This document shows positions 34,024 through 42,762 of a stretch of DNA of 64,000 bases, one piece after another; position 1 is the stretch's first letter; every line of letters begins with the position of its first letter. The DNA is from Aminipila terrae (GTDB lineage: Bacteria; Bacillota; Clostridia; Peptostreptococcales; Anaerovoracaceae): positions 3,286,001-3,350,000 of the forward strand of contig NZ_CP047591.1 in the NCBI RefSeq assembly GCF_010120715.1, read 5' to 3'. Position numbers and translations under genes: made by a program. Under the pieces are notes generated by a model. That model did not search any database. It was not told the origin of the DNA and saw nothing but the letters and a program-made list of their open reading frames with translations.

Positions 34024-36737
34024 TTATAGATGGAAACAGTTTAATAAACAGGGCGTATTATGCTATGCAGCGTCCAATGATAACAAAAGAAGGACTGTAC
34101 ACTCAGGGAGTGTACGGTTTTCTTAATATGCTCACAAAAATTAAAAATGACTATGAACCTGCATATATCGTTGTAACTTTTGATAAAAAGGCGCCTACTT
34201 TCCGTCATCTGGAATATCAGGAATATAAAGCAGGAAGGAAAAAGATGCCTCCGGAACTGGCCATGCAGCTTCCTCTTTTAAAAGAAGTTCTTGAAGCCAT
34301 GAATATTAAGATTATTGAGCTGGAAGGATACGAAGCAGATGATTTAATTGGAACCATTGCCAGAGTGGCAGAAGAACAACTTCTGGAACCTTTAATCATT
34401 ACAGGAGACAAAGATGCATTACAGCTGGCTACGGATAAAACAAAAATTTTAATTACCAAAAAAGGTATTTCAGAGTTTGAAATATATGATAAAGATGCAT
34501 TAATTGATAAGTATGGGTTTACTCCCACACAGTTTATTGATTTTAAAGGATTGATGGGAGATCAGTCGGATAATATTCCAGGCATACCCGGAGTAGGGGA
34601 AAAGACAGCCCAAAAACTTATTTTAGAATTTGGTTCAGTAGAAGCGTTAATAAGCAGCATAGATTTTATGGCGAAAGGAAAGCTCAGGGAAAAAATTGAA
34701 GAAAATGCTCAGCTGGCAATCATGAGTAAAAGACTTGCAACCATCAATACCCATGTACCTATTGATATAGACTTTTCTGAATATCTCATGGAAGAACCTG
34801 ATTATGAAAGCTTAGTAAGTATCTACGTAAAATTAGAATTTAACAGTCTTTTAAAACGCTTAAAAGCAACGGATCTGGCAGCCGCCACAGATAAGCTGTC
34901 AGAAATAAATCAGGATAGCAGAAAATTTGAAAAAAAGGAAAGGCAGGCAATAAAAATCTCTTCTTTAGAGGAATTTGAAAGTTTCTTTGATGGCTTGGAA
35001 AATCAGGAAGAAATAGCTTTAAAAGTTTATTCTGATAAGAATCATAAATCTACGTCGTCTGTATACGGAATAGGAGTTATGTCTACCAACACGATTGCCT
35101 TTATTCAATGTGATGAATATGCTGATATTTTAAAGAGATTTGCAACTTTAATGGTAGAAAAAAGCTTGAAAATATTTGGATATTATTTAATAAATGATTA
35201 TTATGTACTTTTAACATCATTAATCAGGAATGATAGCCCAATTATCGCCAGAGAGCAGGGCTTTTTCTTTAACACCATCTTTGATTGTGCCATAGCTCAA
35301 TATGTTCTGGAACCGTCAAAGAGTAACTATGAATTGAAAACCGTGGCTTTTGAATTGCTTCACACAGAAATTGAAAATGAAGAAGAATTTATGTCTGCTA
35401 ATGGACAGTTAAATATTTTTGGGGATTTAAGTGACAGTTATCTGGATTATACAAAGAAATGGGCGGAGACCATTGAAGAAATCAGATTTGTTCAGGAAAG
35501 CAAGTTGAAGCGTGAAGAACTGGAAGAAGTATATTATCAGGTGGAACTTCCGCTGATTGAACCAATGGCTTCTATGGAGTGCTATGGATTTAAGCTTGAC
35601 AAAACGGAATTAATGACTGCTGGAGAATCCATTTCAAAACAGCTGGAAAAACTCACCGATATAATTTATGAATATGCAGGAGAAGAATTTAATATTAATT
35701 CACCTGTACAGCTTGGCACTATTTTATTTGAAAAGATGGGACTGCCTGCTGGTAAAAAGACAAAACGTGGTTACTCCACCAATGCAGAAATTCTTGAAAA
35801 AATCAGACATGAGCATGATATTATTCCTTGTATCCTGGAGTATAGAACCTTATCAAAACTGAAAGGAACCTATATCGATGGCCTGCTGCCCCTGGTTCAT
35901 GATGATGGAAGGATTCATGCCCATTTTCAGCAGACTGTAACTGCTACTGGGAGAATAAGTTGTACGGAACCAAACTTGCAGAATATCCCTATAAAGCAGG
36001 AATTGGGAAGAAAACTCAGAAAAGCATTTGTATCAGAAGAGGAATTCACTTTAGTAGGTGCAGATTATTCTCAGATTGAGCTCAGAGTACTGGCACATAT
36101 GTCAGAAGAGCAACATCTGATTGATGCGTTTAATAATGGGGATGATATTCATAGAATTACGGCTGCCAGAGTGTTTAAAGTCCCAGAAGAGGATGTTACA
36201 GCATTACAGAGAAGTAATGCCAAAGCCGTTAACTTCGGTGTAATATATGGAATGAGTGGTTTCGGCCTTTCGGAGGAACTTAATATTACAAGAAAAGAAG
36301 CCGAAAGATATATTGATGAATACTTTAAAACCAACACCAATGTAAAAATCTTTATGGATGAACAGATTAAGTTTTGCAAAGAAAATGGATATGTAGCCAC
36401 AATCATGGGGAGAAAAAGAGCTATACATGAAATCAACGCAAGTAACTATATGGTCCGGCAGTTGGGAGAAAGGCTGGCAATGAACAGTCCTATTCAGGGA
36501 AGTGCTGCTGATATCATCAAACTGGCAATGATTAAAGTATATCGTGAACTTAATAAGAAGAATGCCAAATCCAGGCTTATTTTACAGGTTCATGATGAAT
36601 TAATTATTGAAACTGCTGAAGAAGAGACAGCTGACATAGAAATTCTCCTAAGAGAATGTATGGAAAGTGCCATGGATCTTAAAATTAAGCTTGCAGTAGA
36701 ACTGAATCAGGGTAATAACTGGTATAATCTGAAATAA
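34005..36737 (+). CDS. polA: DNA polymerase I
   Basis: 910 residues. The 5'-nuclease domain (residues 1-~290) starts with IIIIDGNSLINRAYYA and contains GYEADDLIGT and GVGEKTAQKL. The middle 3'-5' exonuclease-like domain lacks the usual Asp-x-Glu, so proofreading is probably lost, as in Bacillus. The polymerase domain has EPNLQNIP, motif A GADYSQIELRVLAHMS (~686-700), motif B RSNAKAVNFGVIYG (~735) and motif C QVHDELIIE (~861). It functions in Okazaki fragment maturation and repair. Its ATG lies within the anti-sigma gene, so expression may follow that operon. Confidence 0.97.
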   Translation: MEKRIIIIDGNSLINRAYYAMQRPMITKEGLYTQGVYGFLNMLTKIKNDYEPAYIVVTFDKKAPTFRHLEYQEYKAGRKKMPPELAMQLPLLKEVLEAMNIKIIELEGYEADDLIGTIARVAEEQLLEPLIITGDKDALQLATDKTKILITKKGISEFEIYDKDALIDKYGFTPTQFIDFKGLMGDQSDNIPGIPGVGEKTAQKLILEFGSVEALISSIDFMAKGKLREKIEENAQLAIMSKRLATINTHVPIDIDFSEYLMEEPDYESLVSIYVKLEFNSLLKRLKATDLAAATDKLSEINQDSRKFEKKERQAIKISSLEEFESFFDGLENQEEIALKVYSDKNHKSTSSVYGIGVMSTNTIAFIQCDEYADILKRFATLMVEKSLKIFGYYLINDYYVLLTSLIRNDSPIIAREQGFFFNTIFDCAIAQYVLEPSKSNYELKTVAFELLHTEIENEEEFMSANGQLNIFGDLSDSYLDYTKKWAETIEEIRFVQESKLKREELEEVYYQVELPLIEPMASMECYGFKLDKTELMTAGESISKQLEKLTDIIYEYAGEEFNINSPVQLGTILFEKMGLPAGKKTKRGYSTNAEILEKIRHEHDIIPCILEYRTLSKLKGTYIDGLLPLVHDDGRIHAHFQQTVTATGRISCTEPNLQNIPIKQELGRKLRKAFVSEEEFTLVGADYSQIELRVLAHMSEEQHLIDAFNNGDDIHRITAARVFKVPEEDVTALQRSNAKAVNFGVIYGMSGFGLSEELNITRKEAERYIDEYFKTNTNVKIFMDEQIKFCKENGYVATIMGRKRAIHEINASNYMVRQLGERLAMNSPIQGSAADIIKLAMIKVYRELNKKNAKSRLILQVHDELIIETAEEETADIEILLRECMESAMDLKIKLAVELNQGNNWYNLK

Positions 36738-36760
36738 CAGATGAAGAAGGTGAAACAGTA

Positions 36761-37345
36761 ATGAAAATCATAGGACTGACAGGCGGTATTGGAAGTGGCA
36801 AATCAACAGTATCAGACTATTTATCCCAAAAAGGATATCCGATTATTGATGCAGATAAAATTGCAAGGCAGATTGTTGCGCCGGATTCTGAAACTTTATT
36901 TAAACTTGTTGAATGCTTTGGAAACAGCATTTTGAACCAGGATGGCACTTTAAACAGAAAGGGTCTGGCTCTTACAGCTTTTTCCAATAAAGAGCAGAAA
37001 CAAAAACTGGACAGTATCATGCTTAGTGAAATCGTGAGGATTATTTCAGATAATATTGAAAAATATGAGAAGCAGGGTGAAAAACTGATATTTATTGATG
37101 CTCCTCTGCTTTTTGAAACTGGATTAGATAAAAAATCAAATGAGATATGGGTAGTAGATGCTGAAGATGAAGTAAGAATCCAAAGAGTGATTAAAAGAGA
37201 TGGCTCCTCACGGGAAGAAATACTGCTGAGAATTGAAAATCAGATGAGCAGGCAGGAGCAGCATGACAAGGCAGATTATATTTTGAACAATTCCACAACT
37301 CAGGAAGCTTTATATGAGCAAGTTGACAAATTATTGAAAAGTTAA
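36761..37345 (+). CDS. coaE: Dephospho-CoA kinase
   Basis: 194 residues. Last step of coenzyme A synthesis. The P-loop is GLTGGIGSGKST at residues 4-15, followed by IIDADKIARQIV, LIFIDAPLLFETGLD and the QMSRQEQHDKADYILNN lid segment. The polA-coaE order is common in Firmicutes. Confidence 0.95.
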   Translation: MKIIGLTGGIGSGKSTVSDYLSQKGYPIIDADKIARQIVAPDSETLFKLVECFGNSILNQDGTLNRKGLALTAFSNKEQKQKLDSIMLSEIVRIISDNIEKYEKQGEKLIFIDAPLLFETGLDKKSNEIWVVDAEDEVRIQRVIKRDGSSREEILLRIENQMSRQEQHDKADYILNNSTTQEALYEQVDKLLKS

Positions 37346-37362
37346 ATAAGGAAAATAAAAAA

Positions 37363-39033
37363 ATGGTAAAGAAAGTATTAATTATAAGTGTAGCTATAAT
37401 TATTCTGGCAGGAATCATTATATATAGCCAGCATGGTCAGGTATATAATTTATTAAATAAATCAAATAAGGAAAAAGTAGTTTATACAGAATCCCAAACA
37501 ATTAAACTACCTATGGAGAAAGTCAGAACCCTCAATCCGGTCACATCAAAAGATTCAGATACGTATCAAATAAGCAAACTAGTCTTTGAAAGTTTGTTTT
37601 ATCTGGACAACAATCTCTCTTTAACCAATGGCCTTGCCAGCAGTTACAGCTATTCACCAGATAAAGACTCCGTGACCATCACTATAAAAACAGATTCTTA
37701 TTTTAGTAATGGGAGCAATGTAACTGGGGAAGATGTTAAATATTCTATTGATAATTATATAGCTGCTGCTGCATCCGGCAATACAATTTATGGTAGCTAT
37801 GTTGCAAATATTCAGTCAGTATCTGTTGAAAGAAATGACAAATATTCTGTTGTGGTTAATTTTAAGAATAAAAGCGACGTCTCAATGGAAAACTTTGTAT
37901 TTCCTATTGTTTCAGAGAGAAATTTCGGTAAATATCAGGCATCCAAGGTGGTCTCAACAGATTTTATACCTGTTGGATCTGGTCCTTATGCCATCGAAAA
38001 TTATAATGACATCTCTAAACTGGATTTAGTTGCAAATGATTATTATAATGGTGAAAAACCAACGAATGCTTTGTCTTTCACTGTTTTGCCTGAGAAAAAC
38101 GATGTTATTCCTTTGCTGGAAGTAAATAATATCTCCACGGGCTGTTTAGAAGCGTTATCAAGAAATACTCTTATTTCAGATAAAAAAATTAACTCTAAAA
38201 ATTTTGCTTCTAATGAAGTTGAAGTTGTGGGATATAATTTTACCAAGGAAGCTATGGCTGATAAAAAGGTTCGCCAGGCAATAGCTTATGCCATTGATAC
38301 AAAATCTTTAAATGAAACGGCCTACTATAAAAATGGAATAGCCTGTGACAGTATATATTTCCCAGGGTATTTAGGAATAAAAAATACTGGTGATCATTAT
38401 AAATTTGACTTAAAGAAGGCGGCAAAGCTGCTGGCTTCGGCAAATTACCTTGATAAAGACGGAAATGGATATTTAGAAGATAAAAACAACAATGAGCTTA
38501 CAGTATCAATTCTTGTGAATGGTGCAGATCAAAGCAGAAAGATGGTTGCTGAAGCTATAAAGGCATCACTGGATAAACTGTCTGTTTCCAGCCGTATTAT
38601 TTACGCTACAGATTCAGATGATTTTAACAATAAATTACATGCAAAAGATTATGATATATTTGTAGGCGGCATGAAAATTAATGAAACATACGATTTAAGA
38701 AGCTTTCTCCATTCCGATTATAATAATATAATTGGTTATTCCAATAAAAAAGTTGACAGGCTTTTGGATAAATTAAAATCTGGAATAACACAGGATCAGA
38801 AAATAGAAGATGTAAAAGCCATAAAAAGCATACTCAGCGATGAACTACCATATTATTGTATTATTTATAAAACTTACGGTGCACTGACAGCAGAAAGTTT
38901 AAAGGGAAATAACAATAGTTTTATGTTCAACAATTTTTATAATGGCTGCCAAAGCTGGTATTGCAAATACCCTGTGGCTGAAACTCCTAAGGTGGTTGAT
39001 TCAGCTGTGAATAATAATTCTGAAAATCAATAA
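37363..39033 (+). CDS. Peptide/nickel-type ABC transporter substrate-binding protein (family 5)
   Basis: 556 residues. An N-terminal hydrophobic helix (VLIISVAIIILAGIII) has no lipobox Cys, so the protein is probably membrane-anchored. The rest is a family 5 binding protein: LNPVTSKDSDTYQISKLVFESLFYLD, VTGEDVKYSIDNY, VGSGPYAIENY and KKVRQAIAYAIDTKSL. The first ~30 codons are AT-rich. No permease or ATPase gene is nearby, so it is an orphan that may use a transporter encoded elsewhere. It follows coaE by 17 bp, so it may be part of the polA-coaE transcript. Confidence 0.87.
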   Translation: MVKKVLIISVAIIILAGIIIYSQHGQVYNLLNKSNKEKVVYTESQTIKLPMEKVRTLNPVTSKDSDTYQISKLVFESLFYLDNNLSLTNGLASSYSYSPDKDSVTITIKTDSYFSNGSNVTGEDVKYSIDNYIAAAASGNTIYGSYVANIQSVSVERNDKYSVVVNFKNKSDVSMENFVFPIVSERNFGKYQASKVVSTDFIPVGSGPYAIENYNDISKLDLVANDYYNGEKPTNALSFTVLPEKNDVIPLLEVNNISTGCLEALSRNTLISDKKINSKNFASNEVEVVGYNFTKEAMADKKVRQAIAYAIDTKSLNETAYYKNGIACDSIYFPGYLGIKNTGDHYKFDLKKAAKLLASANYLDKDGNGYLEDKNNNELTVSILVNGADQSRKMVAEAIKASLDKLSVSSRIIYATDSDDFNNKLHAKDYDIFVGGMKINETYDLRSFLHSDYNNIIGYSNKKVDRLLDKLKSGITQDQKIEDVKAIKSILSDELPYYCIIYKTYGALTAESLKGNNNSFMFNNFYNGCQSWYCKYPVAETPKVVDSAVNNNSENQ

Positions 39034-39042
39034 GACAAACTA

Positions 39043-39071
39043 TTTACTTTTTTATATAATTATGGTATTAT
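39043..39071 (+). promoter_or_regulatory. Promoter of tRNA-Leu(GAG)
   Basis: TTTACT (39043-39048) and TATTAT (39066-39071), 17-bp spacer. Transcription would start about 15 bp before the mature tRNA. Confidence 0.7.
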
Positions 39072-39092
39072 ATTCTTCGTGATTTATGGTTT

Positions 39093-39174
39093 GCGCCCGT
39101 GGCGGAATGGCAGACGCGCACGTTTGAGGGGCGTGTGAGCAATCGTACCAGTTCGAGTCTGGTCGGGCGCACCA
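39093..39174 (+). tRNA. tRNA-Leu, anticodon GAG
   Basis: The acceptor stem GCGCCCG/CGGGCGC is followed by an encoded ACCA end. The anticodon stem is CACGT/GCGTG with loop TTGAGGG, putting GAG at 39126-39128. It has a long class II variable arm and a T-arm ACCAG-TTCGAGT-CTGGT. It reads CUC and CUU. Confidence 0.96.
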
Positions 39175-39204
39175 TTTAATAGTGCAAAATGATATATTTT
39201 GTAC

Positions 39205-39233
39205 TTGAAATCAGATTAGAATTATGATATATT
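39205..39233 (+). promoter_or_regulatory. Promoter of tRNA-Leu(CAA)
   Basis: TTGAAA (39205-39210) and TATATT (39228-39233), 17-bp spacer with TGA before the -10 (extended -10). Confidence 0.7.
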
Positions 39234-39244
39234 TATAACAATGC

Positions 39245-39331
39245 GCCGGCGTGATGGAATTGGCAGACGTGCGGGACTCAAAATCCCGTGGTGGCAACAC
39301 CGTATGGGTTCGACCCCCATCGCCGGCACCA
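39245..39331 (+). tRNA. tRNA-Leu, anticodon CAA
   Basis: The acceptor stem GCCGGCG/CGCCGGC is followed by encoded ACCA. The anticodon stem CGGGA/TCCCG has loop CTCAAAA, giving CAA at 39279-39281. It has a long variable arm. It reads UUG. It starts 70 bp after the other tRNA-Leu and has no terminator before yajC. Confidence 0.96.
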
Positions 39332-39392
39332 TTTTTATATAACAAGTTAATCGTATTTAGATTTTAGATATTACACAAGGAGGAGTTACGAA

Positions 39393-39833
39393 ATGGGATC
39401 GTTATACCAAAATTTATTGCCTTTTGTCCTATTAATAGTAATCATGTATTTTTTATTAATACGACCACAAAAGAAAAAGGAAAAAACTGTCAACGAAATG
39501 AGGAACAGCATTAAGGCTGGAGATGAAATTATTACTATTGGCGGTATTTGCGGAAAAGTCGTTAAAGTTAAAGATGAAACCATTGTTATTCAGGTTGGAG
39601 CAGAAAAGCTTAAATTTGAAATGATGAAGTGGTCTATTTCTAAAGTAGTCAACAGGGATGAATCAAAGAATTCTTCAAAGAAATCAAAGCCTGTTGAAGA
39701 AACTGAAGAAGCTCCTAAAAAGTCACTTCCTAAAAGACTGAAAAAGACAGAAGAAGATAGCGCAGAAGTTCCTGCTGTGGAAGAAAATACAGCTCAGGAA
39801 AGTCCGTTAACTGAAGAAGAAACTGAAAAATAA
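39393..39833 (+). CDS. yajC: Preprotein translocase accessory subunit YajC
   Basis: 146 residues. An N-terminal membrane helix ends in MYFLLIRPQKKKEK, the YajC hallmark, followed by the small domain IKAGDEIITIGGICGKVVKVKDETIVIQ. The C-terminus is an extra ~60-residue Lys/Glu-rich tail, longer than in many YajC proteins. It assists SecDF, encoded at 40526. AAGGAGG lies nine bases before the ATG. Confidence 0.93.
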   Translation: MGSLYQNLLPFVLLIVIMYFLLIRPQKKKEKTVNEMRNSIKAGDEIITIGGICGKVVKVKDETIVIQVGAEKLKFEMMKWSISKVVNRDESKNSSKKSKPVEETEEAPKKSLPKRLKKTEEDSAEVPAVEENTAQESPLTEEETEK

Positions 39834-39845
39834 AAGTTTTTTATG

Positions 39846-39875
39846 GCCCCTGTAATGTTACAGGGGCTTTTTTTT
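39846..39875 (+). terminator. Strong terminator after yajC
   Basis: GCCCCTGTA (39846-39854) pairs perfectly with TACAGGGGC (39859-39867) around a four-base loop, then T8. Confidence 0.93.
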
Positions 39876-39954
39876 GTTCTGATTTCCTTTAAAAATCAAT
39901 ATACTTATATAGATATCTACATTGAAATCTTGTATATAATGAGGAGGGAATGCC

Positions 39955-40320
39955 ATGAACTATGTTTATAAATTACTAAAAGGTTACCTGATTGCTTTTA
40001 TCATATTTTTTATTCTAACAGCTGTAATTACACTTTTTATAAAATTCACATCAACCCCTGAGAATTTATCAGTCTATTATCTGATTACGGCAATGTGTGC
40101 TGCGACCTTGTTTTTAGGGATTTTTTCAGGAAAATTAATTGGAAGGAAAGGACTTCTGTCAGCAATAGGATTATCGGGTATCTTTGTGTTTTTTATTATT
40201 TTCACCATAAACTGTACTTATTTTCAAGATTTAACATTAAATAGCTTCAATCCACAATATCTGTTTCCTGTGGCAGTGGGAGGTATCGGTGGCATAATAG
40301 GTGTAAATGCTAAAAAATAG
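39955..40320 (+). CDS. TIGR04086-type four-helix membrane protein
   Basis: 121 residues with four hydrophobic helices and no polar catalytic motif. Size, the GYLIAF start and the location beside yajC and secDF match the clostridial TIGR04086 membrane protein family. Function unknown. GAGGAGGG precedes the ATG. In many Clostridia this family lies near the SCIFF peptide genes; no such peptide is found here. Confidence 0.75.
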   Translation: MNYVYKLLKGYLIAFIIFFILTAVITLFIKFTSTPENLSVYYLITAMCAATLFLGIFSGKLIGRKGLLSAIGLSGIFVFFIIFTINCTYFQDLTLNSFNPQYLFPVAVGGIGGIIGVNAKK

Positions 40321-40341
40321 CGATTTTGCAGTGATTAATAC

Positions 40342-40493
40342 TTGTAGAAATGCTCAAAAAGTAGTAAAATAGTATGAAGTACTTTTTGATTATAAATACT
40401 AGGTATAGTATTTTATATAATGTTGATTTTCCTTAATCTGGCTTTGCCTAAGGAAATCAGCATTATATCATACGGCGGTGCAGCTTGTATGAT
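40342..40493 (+). promoter_or_regulatory. Structured region and candidate promoter before secDF
   Basis: Candidate promoter TTGTAG (40342-40347), 17-bp spacer, TAAAAT (40365-40370). Perfect inverted repeat TCAAAAAGTA (40354-40363)/TACTTTTTGA (40380-40389) brackets the -10. Next come a hairpin AAATACT/AGTATTT (40394-40413), a ~20-bp hairpin with arms 40415-40435 and 40449-40468, and a hairpin ATCATAC/GTATGAT (40467-40493). None has a T-run. The ~150-nt leader is therefore almost wholly base-paired up to the ribosome site GAGGGG at 40511. Confidence 0.65.
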
Positions 40494-40525
40494 ACAAATT
40501 TACAAAAATAGAGGGGAAAAATAAA

Positions 40526-42730
40526 ATGAGCGCACAAATGAAAAAAGCTTTAGCAGTCTTTACAATTATTATTATTGTACTGGGATGGGCAATCACCATA
40601 TGGGGAGCAGGGCCTATACCATCAATTAAAGATAAAATAAAGCTGGGCCTTGACATCGAGGGTGGTGTTTATGTAGTAATGGAAGCAAAAACAAACGCCA
40701 CTGGTGACAATTTGAAAAAGTTAATGGAGCAGACTCAGGCTGTAATCGAGCAGAGAGTAAACCAGATGGGTCTTTCAGAACCAATCGTAACCATTGAAGG
40801 TCAAAAGAGAATCAGAATTGAACTGCCAGGAGCAGAAGATGCAGATGAAGCCATCAAACAGATTGGTAAAACTGCTCAGCTACAGTTCTTCTTAGCTGAT
40901 GGAACTAAAGTTCTTGATGGTGGTATGGTCAAGGATGCCGGTATTGAATCTGACAAACAGAATGGTGGATATGCTGTTTCACTTAAGTTTGATAAAGATG
41001 GTACAGAAGCTTTCGCACAGGCTACACAAAAGGCACTATCCGGCAGTGTACAGTCTACAATAAAAGGAGTGGATTCAAGAGCTATTGCTATTGTCTTAGA
41101 TAATAAGATTATTTCAGCTCCAGTAGTAAACTCCGTTATTCAGAACGGACAGGCTATTATAACTGGAGGAACGGGTGGTTTCCCTCAGGAGGAAGCAACA
41201 AATCTTTCTGCTTTAATCAGAGGAGGATCATTACCTGTAGCCCTACAAGAAGTTAACACTTCAACACAATCTGCAACAATTGGTTATAATGCCTTTGAAA
41301 TGAGTGTAATTGCAGGTATTATAGCAATCGGATTAATTATCTTTATAATGCTTGCATTTTATGGAATCATGGGTCTTGCAGCTAATATAGCTTTACTACT
41401 TTATGTTATACTTGTTCTTTGGTCCATGGGACTTATGGGAACTGTTTTAACCTTGCCGGGTATTGGAGGCTTTATTCTTTCAGTAGGTATGGCCGTTGAC
41501 GCCAATGTTATTATTTTCACCAGAATCAGAGAAGAAATTGCCGCTGGAAAATCTGTAAGAGTTGCAGTGCACTCTGGTTTTAGAAGAGCTTTAAATACGA
41601 TTATAGACTCACACTGTACAACAATTATTGCATCTATCGTGTTATATCAGCTTGGTACAGGTCCTGTTAGAGGATTTGCTATTACGCTTCTTCTTGGTAT
41701 CATCGCAAGTCTGTTTACTGCAACTGTTGTTACGCAGCTGTTCTTAACTTTAAGCAGCGAGTCAAAACATTGGAGTGCAAAAAAATATTATGGCATGAAT
41801 GAAGATAATACTCCAAAGCATTATATTAAGAAACAGTTTTACTTTATAAAATACAGAAAAGTATATTATATCATCGCAGCTTGTGTAATTATAACTGGAC
41901 TTATTGTAGGTGGTATAAGAGGATACAATTATGGTATTGACTTTACAGGCGGTACTATGATGCAGATTAATATGGAAAAGCAGGTAAACTTAAATAATGT
42001 TGATAAGTCTTTACAGGCAGTTGGCATTAAGGCATCTGAACTGGTGTATGCAGGAAAAGACAATTCTGAGATTATTATTAAAACCATGTCTTCACTGGAT
42101 AATGCAGACAGAAATAAGGTTATCGCACAATTTAATAAAGACTTCGGTATTACAGAAAAGAATGTTTTAACTGTTGAACAGTTTGGTCCATCTGTAGGTA
42201 AAGATTTACGTACAAATGCGGTTAAAGCAGTAATCATTTCCTGTATAGCCATGTTAATTTATATCAACTTCAGATTCGAATGGAGATTCGGTGTTGCTGC
42301 TATTGCAGGTGTATTGCATGATGTATTAACTGTTATTGCATTATATGGAATTTTCCATGTAACCATAAACAATCCATTTATCGCAGGTATTCTGACTGTT
42401 TTAGGTTATTCTATGAATGATACCATTGTAATATTTGACCGAATCAGAGAAAATCTGGGAATAATGAAAAAGAATAAACTGGAAGAATTAATTGACTATA
42501 GTATAAATGAAACCCTTGGACGTTCCATCATGACTTCATCAACAGTGTTAGTAGTTATGATTCCTCTGTTTATTCTGGCTTCAAATTCAATCAGAGAATT
42601 TATGCTGCCACTTTTTGTAGGTGTAGTAGTAGGAACCATGTCATCCATATTTATGTGCAGCCCGATTTATTACGAATTGTGTAATTTATCAGGTAATGCT
42701 AAAAATAAAGGAAAGAAATACAAAAAATAG
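40526..42730 (+). CDS. secDF: Protein translocase SecDF, fused
   Basis: 734 residues, a natural SecD-SecF fusion like that of Bacillus, with 12 membrane helices. The SecD half has KLGLDIEGGVYVVMEA, the periplasmic P1 domain and GMAVDANVIIFTRIREE (about 325-341). The SecF half has YGIDFTGGTMM and the VLGYSMNDTIVIFDRIREN counterpart. It uses the proton-motive force to pull proteins out of SecYEG. GAGGGG lies nine bases before the ATG. Confidence 0.97.
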   Translation: MSAQMKKALAVFTIIIIVLGWAITIWGAGPIPSIKDKIKLGLDIEGGVYVVMEAKTNATGDNLKKLMEQTQAVIEQRVNQMGLSEPIVTIEGQKRIRIELPGAEDADEAIKQIGKTAQLQFFLADGTKVLDGGMVKDAGIESDKQNGGYAVSLKFDKDGTEAFAQATQKALSGSVQSTIKGVDSRAIAIVLDNKIISAPVVNSVIQNGQAIITGGTGGFPQEEATNLSALIRGGSLPVALQEVNTSTQSATIGYNAFEMSVIAGIIAIGLIIFIMLAFYGIMGLAANIALLLYVILVLWSMGLMGTVLTLPGIGGFILSVGMAVDANVIIFTRIREEIAAGKSVRVAVHSGFRRALNTIIDSHCTTIIASIVLYQLGTGPVRGFAITLLLGIIASLFTATVVTQLFLTLSSESKHWSAKKYYGMNEDNTPKHYIKKQFYFIKYRKVYYIIAACVIITGLIVGGIRGYNYGIDFTGGTMMQINMEKQVNLNNVDKSLQAVGIKASELVYAGKDNSEIIIKTMSSLDNADRNKVIAQFNKDFGITEKNVLTVEQFGPSVGKDLRTNAVKAVIISCIAMLIYINFRFEWRFGVAAIAGVLHDVLTVIALYGIFHVTINNPFIAGILTVLGYSMNDTIVIFDRIRENLGIMKKNKLEELIDYSINETLGRSIMTSSTVLVVMIPLFILASNSIREFMLPLFVGVVVGTMSSIFMCSPIYYELCNLSGNAKNKGKKYKK

Positions 42731-42762
42731 TCTAAATAATATCGCAGTTAAAGGAAGATTAC

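Noticed and set aside
40321..40525. Possible SCIFF six-cysteine peptide gene near yajC and secDF
   Set aside because: No Cys-rich short frame is present in any frame of the gap; the region is structured and non-coding.
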